Positions 37,261-61,582 of a stretch of DNA of 64,000 nucleotides are shown here, in pieces; the stretch's first letter is position 1, and each line of letters opens with the position of its first letter. Below the pieces are notes generated by a model. It searched no databases, was not told the DNA's origin, and was given only the letters and a program-made list of their open reading frames with translations. The position numbers were made by a program, and so were the translations under genes. The DNA is from Lytechinus variegatus (taxonomy: Eukaryota; Echinodermata; Echinoidea; Temnopleuroida; Toxopneustidae). The stretch is taken from contig NC_054757.1 of NCBI RefSeq assembly GCF_018143015.1, positions 6,058,501-6,122,500 on the forward strand. Direction: 5' to 3'.

Positions 37261-37795
37261 GGTTTGAGTTGAGTAACTTGAGTGCCTGTTCATCGATCGT
37301 AGTATCTCCTCAGGTGTTAGTACAGTATCCATGGTATTAAAACAAAGTATATATATACCGGTACTTAACACGATCACGAGAAAGGACTGTCAGAAGTGTG
37401 TACATGTATGCTAGAAACCGTGGAAAAAAAAGACAATACTGCCTACACTGGCTAGTTATAGAGCAAATCAAAATTCCTTGACCAGTGCCTATCTAGACGA
37501 ATTTTGAAGGAGTTGACTGAAGAGGCTGAAACATGTACACTGTCAGGAAGACTATTCCACACAAGTGATGTTCGTGCAGGCTCCACTCCACTTTACTACC
37601 GTTACACTACGCTATCCAGGAGGCTCCTGTCTATCTATCAATCTATTTATCTACTTGTCGGTCTGTCTTTGTATGTACCTATGTATCTTTCTGTCTCTGA
37701 ATCTATGTGTATATCCAATATAATATCATAGTCATCATATTTGTCATAAATCATTATCATCATCATCATGTTTTTTTTGTCATCAATTATAATCT

Positions 37796-38030
37796 ATTTA
37801 TCTATCTATCAATCTATCTATCTATCTATCTGTCTGTCTGTCTATCTATCTATCTATATATCTATCTGTCTGTCTGTCTAACACCTACTTATCTGTTTAT
37901 ATCTTTATACCTGTCTATCTATCTATCCATATATCAATATAGAATATATCTTCTATTAATCTATCCACCTAAATCATTTATCTCTCCATCCATCCATCTT
38001 TTAGCTATCTATCTTATATATGTATATGTT
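37796..38030. repeat. CTAT/CTGT microsatellite at the end of copy B
   Basis: Expanded and degenerate tetranucleotide tract. The Ile/Tyr/Leu/Ser-rich ORF across it is an artefact of the repeat. Confidence 0.88.
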
Positions 38031-38130
38031 TAGATAAATGTCTGTTTATCTTTCAATCTAATATCTGTTTGAATAATTGTGTCTGTTTATCTACGACAGA
38101 CCACCTAATTTGTCGGAATATAAAGGACCC

Positions 38131-38138
38131 TATATAAG
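38131..38138 (+). promoter_or_regulatory. Candidate TATA box upstream of P450-C
   Basis: TATATAAG stands about 490 bp before the start codon. Together with the possible 3' splice site at 38608 it suggests a short non-coding first exon near 38160 and a 5'-UTR intron. Not verified by transcript data. Confidence 0.35.
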
Positions 38139-38606
38139 TGACCTTCATGACATTTTCTGTCTCAGATTTCATGTTCTTTTGACAGTCTGTAATGCTTTTA
38201 AATGACCATGACTGTCAGTTTATGAAGTGAAGTAAAACATGAGAAAATAGGGTTCAGACATACAAAAAGGTTGATTATTTTATGGAATTGCCCTTAATGA
38301 AAATCCCATTTATTACACTGAGTTTTGACAAAAAACAAGAAACCTGCCTGTATATTTTCTTTGGCGGACTTAATGGTACCTCAAGTGGCATAAAATAATG
38401 AACACCTTAATTGGCAGAAAGTTTGTGTTAATGGACTTAAGATACCTCCGGGGAATAACTATGTGATTAAATGACTTGATGAAGTCCACTCTATAGCCTG
38501 TCTAAATCACAACTCAATATCTGGTGGCAGCGGTGGGATCAGCAAATCTGGAAAGTACATAGCCGCATCATGATCCTATATTCTCTTGGTTTTCTCTTGT
38601 TTTTGT

Positions 38607-38608
38607 AG
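38607..38608 (+). other. Candidate 3' splice site in the P450-C 5' UTR
   Basis: A T-rich tract (ttttctcttgtttttgtag) ends in AG 21 bp before the ATG and looks like a strong acceptor. If used, the coding exon would begin at 38609 and the leader would contain the 3-codon uORF at 38622-38633. Confidence 0.35.
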
Positions 38609-38629
38609 CTGTAAGAGACCAATGCTATC

Positions 38630-51101
<12,472 letters not shown>

Positions 51102-51378
51102 AAGTGATACCAACGGAATCTTACAATCAATTGCAATCAGGTTTAGGTAAAAATCAATCACAATTCCTTCAATCGATTGAAAAATTTACAGCAATTGAAG
51201 GTCACGGTCTTTCTACAGAGGAAAGCATAAATTAGTTTGTGGTAGTAAAACTTGATCCAAAGGTATCACTCGCGTCTTCAACCGAGTTCTACAATTAATT
51301 GCAAGTCACTTGAAATCAGTACTAAGTTGTTCAATTAACTTCAGTTAACAATGCCTTGAGTCTTTTTTTTCGAATAAA
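51102..51378 (+). promoter_or_regulatory. P450-C 3' UTR with AATAAA at 51373-51378
   Basis: First clear AATAAA about 270 bp after the stop. The region is rich in 'caattaattgcaa' palindromic words, possibly a repeat fragment. It is unlike the A/B 3' UTR. Confidence 0.45.
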
Positions 51379-52283
51379 ATCATTTATTTGCAATTAATTG
51401 CAAATAAATCTCTTGTGAAACCCCTGTATTGGGTGCAGAGCATACATGTATGCTTCACTGAATTACAATTACAAAATATATATAAAAGACTAATTAGACT
51501 ATGGCAAGCCAAATTATTGAAAATAATTTCTTTTTTATGCTGAGGTAATCAGAGATGATAACATATGACTCTTCTTTGTATAAAATAAATATGAAATTAT
51601 CTAGAGAACGCAAAGTCATCCAGAAAAATTTTCCCAGTTACTTGTAAAGCTATTAGCAATCTCCTGCAAGAGGAATTGCCTTACAAAGCAACCACCTTGA
51701 ATAATTTTCCCCTCCAGAAAACTTTTCTTTCTTTTATTATCCAGTTGTAGCTTCTTACAAAGTTCATAGTTTTTAGATTTGAATATGCAAGTCCTACCAA
51801 AATGGTTATTTTCTGTAGGATTGTAATGGCATGTGTGTGCTTCATGGTTAAAATGGATCATTGCACAACCTGTGTTTAGACTACTTCTTATTATTCTGTT
51901 TTACTTGGTTGTTTAAACAATGGATTGGAATTCGCTGCAGTGTGTACATAGCAAGGATAAGCCTAATAGAGGCAGAAATAAACTACGTATCGGATTAGGC
52001 ATACCTGTAAACCCATAGTCAATATAGAGGAACAAATAGGGTACAGAAGGGATGACCTTTTTTGGGGGGAGGGACGGATTTCACCATATTTGAAATTGTG
52101 TCATAGGGAAGCATGGTGTAAGACATCCACAATCAGAATTTGATGGGTATCGGTCGATTGGGGCTCAAGATACGGCTATATAAATGCATGTACCTACCTA
52201 GCCTCATTCAAGTCACTGTAAAGTTGGTCAGGTTCTTAACAGTCATGGACCAGGCCCATGTATACACTGATTTCAATAGGGCC
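51379..52283. other. Intergenic, no gene recognised
   Basis: AT-rich sequence. A minus-strand ORF at 51616-51861 (81 codons) has no recognisable domain or splice context. Nothing further is supported. Confidence 0.5.
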
Positions 52284-52470
52284 TGAGGTCCGTTTCATAA
52301 GGTGTTTGTAAGTTAAGAGCGACTTTAAGAATGACTGGTGATCTTTTCTTATGCACTATAAAACGATCACCAATGAACGTTTTGCTGTATACCATTCACC
52401 ATAAGAAAGGATCACCAGTCGTTCTGAAAGTCACTCTTAACTAACTAACTGATGTATGAAACACCCATCA
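52284..52470. mobile_element. MITE-like element, 'gtccgtttcataag' family
   Basis: Left arm gtttcataaggtgtttgtaa with 'gactttaagaatgactggtg' pairs with right arm 'caccagtcgttctgaaagtc' and 'gatgtatgaaacaccc'. Same family as 6070-6246 and 57135-57884. Confidence 0.82.
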
Positions 52471-52904
52471 GTTATGCATTCGTTTGGATCATTATGAAAC
52501 AATTCATGTCAAATTAGGCATGTGGGGATTTTTTTTCCAATCATGCTCTATTGAAATACTGTCATGAAAATGCTGAATTGAACAAAAAGAAACTTGATGA
52601 TGTCGCACTTTGGTACTCCACATGTATATGAAGGAAGTATATTTCAAAATGTGAACATTCCAAATTCCTGGATATATTTTGTATCTGCACAGGAGTGTCT
52701 TTCTACCATGGTGTGCTAGAATTGTACTTTTTATGAAAAAAATGATATCCCCAAAAAATCACATATTAGTGATGACCTGAATGAAAAGAAATTGCTCTTA
52801 CAAGTTTCATGCTTATGTAATGATCATGTAGTTCATTTGTATAGCAAAGCTATACTAGTCTCCATTTACCCCCACCTTGTAGCAGTGTATTGTGAAGGAT
52901 ATCT

Positions 52905-53008
52905 TTATAAAAAGCAAAAAAAAAATTCAACATAGAGTAGGACTTGAACCTATGATCCTCTCATTGAAAGGAGAGGGTCAGAACCACAACACCACAAGAC
53001 TTCCACTA
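52905..53008 (-). mobile_element. tRNA-like SINE head fragment
   Basis: Minus strand reads ggttcaagtcctactctatg as a B-box region after an anticodon-arm-like CTCTC/GAGAG hairpin. No proper acceptor stem is seen, so this is a SINE remnant rather than a tRNA gene. Confidence 0.55.
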
Positions 53009-53021
53009 AACTCTAAGGCAA

Positions 53022-53321
53022 GTATTCTGTAGTCGGGTTTAACTTAAACTCTGGTTTAAAGTTTTGGTTTAAGTATGGGAAGCCAAAAGTATCAAAATTT
53101 TTATTAAGTTGTATGTTTCTTATGTTTACTGTGCTCTTTCCTGATTCATCGATGGTGAAGACAATCATCTATTTATGCTTCCTAGACAATCATGAATGAT
53201 TTGAGAGCCAAATGAGCTGAAGTATGATATCTCTACTGTTAGTGATTATGCAACAATTGGCTTTTCATACTTGAACCACAACTTTAAACCTGAGTTTAAG
53301 TTAAACCCGACTTCAGAATAC
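53022..53321. mobile_element. 300-bp TIR element
   Basis: Inverted ends of about 40-50 bp, starting gtattctgtagtcgggttta, with 'acttaaactctggtttaaag' continuing the arm. No ORF. It directly follows the SINE fragment. Confidence 0.85.
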
Positions 53322-53862
53322 AGTCCCATATGTAGTTCTTCAGAGAAAAGGGATCCTATGTGTACTATGTTTGTTACTTGGACTACATGTATTTCTTGAG
53401 TCTAGCCATACATATTTTTCGTGTATTTCATAATGAATATGATTATTCACAGCCTCTTTTGGTCATTATATATCTTTTGAATGAAACAAAGTTTTGTCAT
53501 GCATGGTAGAAAAATGCTTCCTTGTAGTGATATACTAGAGAGGGTCTCAACTAGCCTTTTCTAAAAAGCAATCTTGTGAAGAACAATAAATATCCTCATG
53601 AGTTTGCATTCAAATCCATTGAATATGGTTTCAATGGGCTTGCATTGATTGAATATGTACAAATATGTATCAATTTAGTCGTCCAGTGTTGGTGAAATGG
53701 AGGGCCTATTTTATTCACTCAGTGGATGTTTAAGCCGCTGCCTACCAGAACTAGAAGGTTCCTGTACTAATCCTATGGGAAGGTACATCACAAATTTGGT
53801 CTACACCCATTTTGTCGAATTTCCATTTGGTCTACTCCCATATAGTCTAATCCTAGTACAGG
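53322..53862. other. Intergenic, ends in a 'ttggtctac' repeat fragment
   Basis: No gene recognised. The last ~70 bp carry 'catttggtctactccc', whose inverted relatives ('tagaccaaatg') appear at 54490-54580, suggesting one element interrupted by the two SINEs between. Confidence 0.45.
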
Positions 53863-54095
53863 GAGGCGCGATAGCTCAGCTCGGTAGAGCGGGGGTTTCG
53901 GATTCCGGTGACCCGGGTTTGATTTCCAAGTGGTGCGCTAGTGCCCTTTGGTAAGGCATTAATCTTCCTTACCTGGTCCCTCGGAGAGGACCCTAAGCCC
54001 TTGGTCCCCTGGTTGCTTGCTCATACACGGGCATTCATGCTTTCTTAGCAGACAGGTAAAAAACCTCGGTAAACCATCTGCAGCCAGTTCATCTA
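53863..54095 (+). mobile_element. tRNA-derived SINE, family 3
   Basis: tRNA-like head with box A tagctcagctcggtagagc and a box B-like gggtttgatttcc (53915-53927), followed by a non-tRNA body through 'aaaacctcggtaaacc'. The CCA end and anticodon arm are not tRNA-like, so I call it a SINE. Confidence 0.8.
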
Positions 54096-54105
54096 CTTTA
54101 TAATA

Positions 54106-54386
54106 ATAATAATATGGACCATTTATATAGCACAGCTACTATATCAATATACTCTTTACTTCGCTTTACATTTGGTATCCTTATATTATTACCCCCGGTT
54201 GTAGCCGAGCTGCCATATAGGCACTGAATTTCTTCCTACTGGCTAACCATTCACCTCACCTGGGTTGAGTGCAGCAAAATGTGGGTGAATTTCTTGCTGA
54301 AGGAAAAAGGCCAAGGCTTAGAATCGAACCCACGTCCATTAGATTTGAAAGACGAGAGTCGTGACCACTAGACCACAATGCCCCCA
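54106..54386 (-). mobile_element. tRNA-derived SINE, family 1, near full length
   Basis: Minus strand: head with gtggtcacgactctcgtctt and box B 'gtgggttcgattc', body 'ccttcagcaagaaattcacc' and 'gcggctacaaccggggg'-type block, then an (ATT)n tail next to 'gctatataaatgg'. The most complete copy of the family in the window. Confidence 0.82.
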
Positions 54387-54668
54387 CAAAGTTAGTCCAA
54401 TTGCTATTTGTCTAATTGTCTGTATTTTCATTTGACACAATACAATATAGTTAGCAGACAAATTGGAAAAGTGATGAACTTGGCATTAGACCAAATGAAA
54501 GTTTGCCCGAGAGTATTATACACCACGTGATGGTTAGACGAAGTTACAATAGACCAAATTGATAGGAGGCCAAATGGGATTTTCCCATGTAATATTAGAT
54601 AATCTGAGAAAACCAAGACCCATTTCTCCCGATTTCCTACCTGAGAACGGTCTCCAAGATGTTGACCG
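54387..54668. other. Repeat-like 'tagaccaaatg' sequence, no gene
   Basis: Several copies of 'tagaccaaat' occur in the orientation opposite to those at 53796-53850. No coding signal. Confidence 0.4.
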
Positions 54669-55802
54669 CTGTTACACCGGAATCATAACGAGTCTCGGGG
54701 CGCCCCGAGACAGCTGTTCACCACCGAATTACCAAAGCTGTCCGAGATACATGTAGGTTTGGCAGGGCATCTAGCGCACACTGTTTGTTGTTTGGATCTC
54801 TGGTTTGGATAATCATTCCATGTGTTGCACATCAAGTGAACCTGTCTCTGAACCGGTCTTGGAATACATTGCGAGGTTATCCGAGATAGGTTTGCTCAGA
54901 AGGTGTCTCATGTACAGAGCTGCCAAGTAGTACGATTTTTCCGTATTTCATACGGAAATCAATTTAAAATACGGCAGTACGCTTTTTCATGATAAAATAC
55001 GGGAAAAAACAAATTAGAGAAGAAAAGATATTCTGTGTGTTGCTGCCCTCTACGTTCAATGAGTTATGCTTACATCAAGGCTTTCCGATTAGAATTTTCA
55101 ATATCCTGGCGAATCAATGCGGGTGACAAGTTCCGAGCGCACACGTAGTTTACAAGCGCAAAGCAGCGGCTCAAATCGCGATATTTTGCGACTGGTAAAT
55201 ACGTCTGTAAGGATGATGACGTCATCCAAGATGGCAACTTACGTTGACCGACGGAAGGATCGAAACTGACGATGTTTCGATCATAATTGTAAACGAATTA
55301 GCCGTAACTGCGGTCTAAGGTACGATATTTCTGAATTTCATACATTTTTTCGTAAATATCGATGCAATTTCTTTTTCATAATGTGACATTTTATGATTCT
55401 ATGTGCCAAAAAACGATCGAAAAAAAACAGGTTTCCGTCGAATGTTGGATCTAACGTTACTGCTAATACGTTGTCTGTGCGTACGGGCCTCCAAATTCTT
55501 CAGTCTATGTATTGGAGAGTGGCCAACGCAGTTCAGCGGAACAACAAATATCTAGACTGAAGCTTTCGGTCTCGTGTGCGATGGTGTGGGGCGCAAAATA
55601 ATGTAAGAAGTGATCGAACTTTGCCATTATGCATGCATATTTATCTCATGGTAAAAATACGGATTTTTTGGTCAAAATACTGATTTTGGGGGATAACAAT
55701 ACTGAAAATGCAAAATACAACTTGGCAGCTCTGCATGTAGGTTTTTGCATTTGAGACTGGTCTCGGGGCGCTCCGAGACTACTTAGGAAATCCGGTGTAA
55801 CA
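54669..55802. mobile_element. Outer inverted-end element with GTCTCGGGGCGCCCCGAGAC palindrome
   Basis: Ends ctgttacaccgga and tccggtgtaacag are perfect inverses. Each is followed inward by a GC palindrome (gtctcggggcgccccgagac at the left, one mismatch at the right). It is interrupted by the element at 54915-55733. Confidence 0.78.
54915..55733. mobile_element. Nested CAGAG-ended element carrying CRE and AAGATGGC motifs
   Basis: Ends cagagctgccaagt and acttggcagctctg are inverse, flanked by catgta on each side (54909-54914, 55734-55739). hAT-type CAGAG ends would predict 8 bp, so the target duplication is only partly matched. Inside are a perfect CRE, TGACGTCA (55217-55224), and AAGATGGC (55228-55235) a few bases on. 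No transposase ORF. Confidence 0.75.
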
Positions 55803-56457
55803 GTGGATATAAACCTATAGGACTGAGTAGGCAACAGGTAAATGTGAACTTCTATTTCTTCATAAATAGAGCAATTAAGGTACTGGACCTAGATGCCAGA
55901 GAGAAATGATCATTGTGACTTTTGATAAGCTGGCAAAGCTGCCTTATTTATCATTACAAAGTTAAGCGGATTTACAAGTACACGATAATTTGTGTCTGTA
56001 TGTGTGTGTTTTAATAATAGAATAATACAGAAAAGTGTTGATCAGCTTAGTTAAAAATGTTCACAGATACATGCAGTTGAGTCTTGGCTCAATAATAGAA
56101 GGGTTATAATAAACTACATTCATGACTGTTTACTAAACAGTTTTTTTAACAAGGGCGCATGTAACAATATATTTTGATTGGCCAATGCAAGTTTTGTATT
56201 AGAGTCTGGGAGTTTTGTTATATTTAATCAAATATGATTAATTCTGGTGCTGTCTCATAACCACCAATAAACTATTTTCTATTTGCTGTATTATTTCATA
56301 GTATTAGTGATCATTATTTCATCACATTCAAAATTTATTGGAATAATTAACCTAAGAAATTGTGCAATCTAATCAGACTTTTTTAATAATGTTATAATGA
56401 ATGCCAGGAGAACCCAAAAAGGTAAATTGATAAGGATAGGGGATATAAGTCACATAT
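55803..56457. other. Intergenic, no gene recognised
   Basis: AT-rich, no repeats or exons that I can support. Confidence 0.5.
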
Positions 56458-56735
56458 GGAGTTCGGGCTTTTAGCTATGTGGCCCCAGTTATGTGGAATA
56501 GACTGCCAAGTGCTATAAGGAATATGAACACTCATGAGACATTCAATTCAGTGTCAAAAACTACCTTTTTTACAATCATATTAGTGAAGGTCATGTCTTT
56601 TCCTCATACGTTATGTTATGTTTGATGATTTTAATTGTGATTATTTCAAATGTTTTTTGTTTGTTTAATATGAAGTGCCTTGAGTTATGATCAATTACAA
56701 AGTGTGCATTAGAAATACTTATTATTATTATATCT
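56458..56735 (+). pseudogene. L2/CR1-like LINE 3' end remnant
   Basis: One frame reads AFSYVAPVMWNRLPSAIRNM then ETFNSVSKTTFF, the conserved C-terminal end of L2/CR1-type ORF2. It is followed by a short 3' tail ending 'agaaatacttattattatt', a typical trinucleotide terminus. Confidence 0.75.
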
Positions 56736-57134
56736 TTTGGAATCACTAATCAAAATATGGGTTAATTTTACAATTTCCAATGTGATTATCTGATTGATTA
56801 TTTAATTCAATTTGTGTGCAGATGAATAATGCTTTCAATCTATTTTTTTTTAAATGTGCGTGCCTATCTGAATTACACAGCATTGTATACAGGGTAGAAC
56901 TTTGCATTATTCATGTACATGTATTTGAATTTCCTATGATAAATGTCTTTATACAGGGTCGAATTTAGCAGCTTTCCATTTCTAAAATATTTCTATATAT
57001 CTTTTATATGTTTAAATCAGGTAAATAGAGGTGAATTATAATGTTTGGTGAAATATTTACATGATTATGTGTTTTCTTCTGTTGATGTTCAATCCTTTCA
57101 CGTACACCCTGCTTGCTCACTACATGTGGAACCA

Positions 57135-57884
57135 GGGGGCCATTTCATAAAGCTATTCGCAAGTTAAAAGCGACTGGTGAACCTTTCTTACGCGCTAAAT
57201 AATCAACATTAAAGGACAAGTCCACCCCAACAAAAACTTGATTTGAATAAAAAAAGAAAAATTCAACAAGCATAACACTGAAAATTTCATCAAAATCAGA
57301 TGTGAAATAAGAAAGTTATGGCATTTTAAAGTTTCGCTTCATTTCACAAAACAGTTAATATGCACATCTCGGTCGGTATGCAAATGAGGAACGGATGACA
57401 TCACTCACTCACTATTTCTTTTGTATTTTATAATATGAAATATTATTATTTTCTCGTCATTGTCATGTGAAATGAAGTTTCATTCCTCCCTGAACACGTG
57501 GAATTCCATTATTCTAACATTTTGTGCTTCAGGCAAGGAGGTCCTCATCGTCAAATTCGTAAAAATTGAAATATTGTATAATTCAAACAATAAAAAACCA
57601 AATAAATAGTGAGTAACATCATCGACTCTCTCATTTGGATGTAACTGGCTCGTTCATATAACTATTTTGTTGAAAATAAGCGAAACTTTGAAATGTCATA
57701 ACTTTCTTATTTTACATCCGATTTTGATGAAATTTTCAGCATTGTGCTTGTCTGATTTTTCTCTATTGATTCAAATCAACATTTTTCTGAGGTGGACTTG
57801 ACCTTTAATAGTGAATATCCTTTACCATAAGAAAGGATCCCTAGTCGTTCTTAACTTATGAACAGCTTTATGAAACACCCGCCA
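57135..57884. mobile_element. MITE of the 'ggccatttcataaagc' family split by another element
   Basis: Left arm agggggccatttcataaagc and right arm gctttatgaaacacccgcc are inverse. The centre is replaced by the TTAA-flanked element 57213-57804. Confidence 0.85.
57213..57804. mobile_element. 592-bp TTAA-flanked element nested in a MITE
   Basis: TTAA on both sides (57209-57212, 57805-57808), ends aggacaagtccacc and ggtggacttgacct, with subterminal arms inverted for over 150 bp. It is the fullest copy of the family seen truncated at 9790-9917 and 16070-16506. No ORF. Confidence 0.88.
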
Positions 57885-60744
57885 GGATATTGATATTTCC
57901 ACTATATCATGATCAAACAGGGTGTATTTTATTATTTTCTTTAGGTGTAGTCATATACATGTATTACCTATTGTTGCAGTGATTTTCATATATAACAGAA
58001 TTATCTCTCAGACATACTGACCAATCACATTACAGAATTCATGAACATGAGGGCCCAGTAAAGGGTAAAATTATACAATCTTAAAATATTTTTTTAATAT
58101 TTCAGTACTATTTACAGATAGTTTCAAAATTTGGCAAAGATGAAATATGATTCATAGTATAAATTACTATTGAAATACTAATTCTGAGGCACAAAATATC
58201 ATACAACAAAAAACATAAACACTGCTCATTTTCAATGATTCAATAACATTATATTAGTACAATTGAATTGTCTATTAATGAATTAATATATCTAGGCAAG
58301 TAACAGTGCAATTGAAATTAAGAGATAGTGAGCCAACACAAAATCTGTTGAAAAGAATTAATCCATTAAAGACTGAGCCTGTATTCATTTGGACCTGGGT
58401 CTATGAAGAATGCATGTTACAGCATAATTAGCCAGTCATCAATGGGTCGATTGAAAATGGACTATTTCTGAACACAATTCCATGTCATTTGCTCCGGCGA
58501 CCATTGCTTCGCTATCAGTTCCACCAACTTCTCAAATGACGGACTTCAACCCTGGCTTTAATACTGTGCCGTATCCGAAACCCAACCCTAAACATAACAT
58601 GAAACCCTATTGCAATCTTAACCCTACATCTGAGAGGAAGCAATAATTATTGTAGAGCGTCACCCAGAACACACAAGGGGGCTCTTACAAAGATTGATAA
58701 TAATAAACGGTATATTTACCCAGGGAAGACACTTCAGTTCTGAAAACTGTTCTCCCAGCAGGCCCTGCTATATTGATTATGAGTTAAAATTGATTCTAAC
58801 CAAACTTAAACTGAGATTGATCACAAATTGTATAATCCAGAGATAGGTACTGAGATCAATATCAATTTAAGATTGATTTGAATCTATGCAGCTCTTTGTA
58901 AGACATGGGCCCTTGGTAGTTAATATTTTAGCAAATGATATTCAACGACTAGTTATTATAAGCAACTTAAATCCTTAAATCTTACTGGCTTAGAGAAAGA
59001 GTAATCCATGAAAATCACTTTTTGTTTCCTAAAATACATGTATTCTCGGGTGTGCAGTTCTTTATAACAAAGATACTACAACGGGAAGATGGGACAATAC
59101 ATAGACCGCGTTATGAAACGCTTGAGAAGAGCGCCCTACAGCATTAAAGCCTGTGTATAGCTTTGGTAAAGGGTCAATAATGTGATTGATAATCGAATAT
59201 CATCTAATATGACAGTCTTACTGAAGCGTAGAGACCATTAGATATTTTTCCAACTGCACTTCTCTGAGAAAATTTCAAATATTCAAATCTTGGATATATA
59301 GCGCCCTCTCTCTGCGATGCTTGTTTTAAATTTTAAAAATGGGCATTCAAGCACGTATCTTATAAATTTAGTGATTAGATATCCAAAAGTTACAGAGAAC
59401 ATATCTTGAAAGTTTCAGCCCATTCCATGATTTGGAATAGGATTTAATTGAAAGACAAAAACACACAGATATTTTAATTTGATCGGGTGACCCGATCAAG
59501 TTAAATTTCCATGTAAAATCACAAAATTTATCCTGTAAAACATATTTTCATTTCATATCCTCCACATCATAACTGTTATAGGGCATATCCATTCATATTA
59601 GCTAGCAATGAATTGGAATAGTGATAGGTGCATTTTGGTGAATTTACCAAAACTATACACAAGCTTTAAGCAACAATCTTTTTACCTTTGCGTATTGCGA
59701 GATGGTTGTGTAGAAAACATATGAGAGAAATGGTGAAGGGTTGAAGGAATAGACGATTTTTACATTTCAATTTTTTTTTCAATTTTTTCCCCTTATATAA
59801 GTTTGAGATCAATATATTTCATAGGTTTCTTGGTAACAAAACGTGGAATTATTCCCATGCACCATCCGTGAGCCCTCTCCAAACTCCCCTCTCTCATTTT
59901 CCCCATATGTTTTATAGTCGCGTGCCGATATGCGAAGGTTTACTTACTCAATGCTGTCGGGCGCTTTTTCCCATACGCATTTTTCTGGCATTTTGGAGCG
60001 TTTCAAAAAATCGTCAAAGTGTCTGATCTTTCCCTTGTAGTAACTTTGTTTATAATAAGAGCATGTATGTTCATGCTAAGTTGCTTTACATGTAATAATA
60101 CACAATCTTTTCTCCAGGTTCCACAAAATTTCTTGATCTGAAAATACAATGTGATGACATTCTGTGTAGAACACAACAAAACTACTACAAAATATTTACT
60201 TCATTATTACTTTTACAAAGTACAGAGCTTAAAAAATATATATGTATTCATATAATCACATAATAATAATCCGGTTATTTACAATGTGCCCATATAGGTA
60301 TGCACATCCTCCACTCCCTGGGTAGTATTCCAGTCAATCACCATTGAGGCGCACACAATGCTATATTAGCAAAATACATATATAAAAAAGCATGACATAC
60401 AATCTTTCAGCACATTGCATGATGAAAAGAGCTTGTAGCTATTAACATGTTTGCCTTAACATTACAAGTACTGTTAGCTAAAATACATGCACTGAATACG
60501 CGTGTACTTACATGCGCATCTTCATTATTCACAATATTTCAATCAGGATGGTTAGTTAAAATTAGATGTGTTTACACACACAAAGTTGCTCAATTTAAGT
60601 AAAACATAATAAATAATATACAATTATATTTCCTCTTCTAAGAGTGCTCTTACCTATAAATCTTAGCGTAACATTTTTGTGTGATACTATCCTTAGAAGA
60701 ACAGGATTAAAAGGCAAATTAATTTTTAGCATTCTCTTGAACAC
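57885..60744. other. Intergenic, no gene recognised; one possible MITE
   Basis: Mostly unassigned AT-rich DNA. The segment 58676-58914 has weakly inverted ends ('gggctcttacaaaga' / 'ctctttgtaagacatgggcc') and may be a MITE. A short palindrome ttgatcgggtgacccgatca lies near 59481. Confidence 0.45.
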
Positions 60745-61050
60745 TGTAATAATAATTGGCATTTATATAGCGCTTTATCAATCTACGACTGTTCAAAGCG
60801 CTTCACAATTATTATTACCCGGTCACTGGATTCATAGCATTCCAAGCAGCCTGTTAGGTGCAAACTTTCTAAACCAACCACAATGATGGTTGTTTCCTAC
60901 CGGTACCCTATTAGCACCTGGGTGAGAGTGGTAAAGTGTAGATTGACGCCTTGCCAAAGGGCGCTAGGCCAGGCCATGGTGGGATTCAAACACACGACCC
61001 TCTGATTCCAATGTGAGAGTCAGAACTGCTACATCACGGCACTTCCACTA
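60745..61050 (-). mobile_element. tRNA-derived SINE, family 1-like
   Basis: Same architecture as 54106-54386 on the minus strand: ATT-rich tail with 'gcgctatataaatgcc', body ending 'cctttggcaaggcg', box B-like 'gtgtttgaatcccaccatgg', and a degenerate tRNA-like head up to about 61050. Confidence 0.75.
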
Positions 61051-61582
61051 TCCCTTGTTCATCCTAGTGTGAATATAAATCACGCAAAATCATATCCCAT
61101 GATGATTTGGGGAAAAAACAGTGTTTGCTTTGCTGTCCAACAGTCGACAAACCCGACAGGCTCTTTGGAATAAAAATTTTAGAATTTACATCACATACTT
61201 CGGGAAACTGGCAGGCCTGGAAACTGGTAAGCCGATTGCAATCATAAAAAGTTAATTTTCATTCCGTCGCTTTGTTTCTCCAATTAAAAATTGGAATTAA
61301 GGAGAAATTAAAGAGGCTAAGCGCACCCTTTTCCCCATAGATGCTGTACTTCTCGCGTGAGCCACCACCATTGCAAGTCCTACAGTATGTTAAGATTCCA
61401 TCTGTGTAGGATGACTGAGAAAATCAGAAAATGGTTTAAAAACTCCTCTGAAACAGCATAATTTTTAGTTCAGAAATACTTGCATTAAAGAGACCTACAT
61501 CCTGCATAATTTGGCACTCTCATTTAACTTGACTTAATTTGGTCCAAAAGGGGCTTTCTGCGACTTTAATCTCATATGAACC
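61051..61582. other. Intergenic, no gene recognised
   Basis: No repeat ends or coding signals that I can support. Confidence 0.45.

Larger units (their letters stand above)
20291..37860. repeat. Tandem segmental duplication, copy B
   Basis: Direct-orientation counterpart of 665-19460. It lacks the two elements found at 17473-17939 and 18137-18865 and shows uninterrupted target sites there. It ends in an expanded CTAT microsatellite. The P450 gene it holds encodes the same protein as P450-A. Confidence 0.93.

Noticed and set aside
37707..38033. 108-codon ORF rich in Ile, Tyr, Leu and Ser
   Set aside because: Translation of CTAT/CTGT microsatellite.
53863..53940. tRNA gene
   Set aside because: Box A and box B are present, but acceptor and anticodon stems do not pair properly and the sequence runs on into a SINE body.
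59475..59505. Helitron 3' hairpin
   Set aside because: A perfect short palindrome exists, but no CTRR end follows at the expected distance and no TC start was found.
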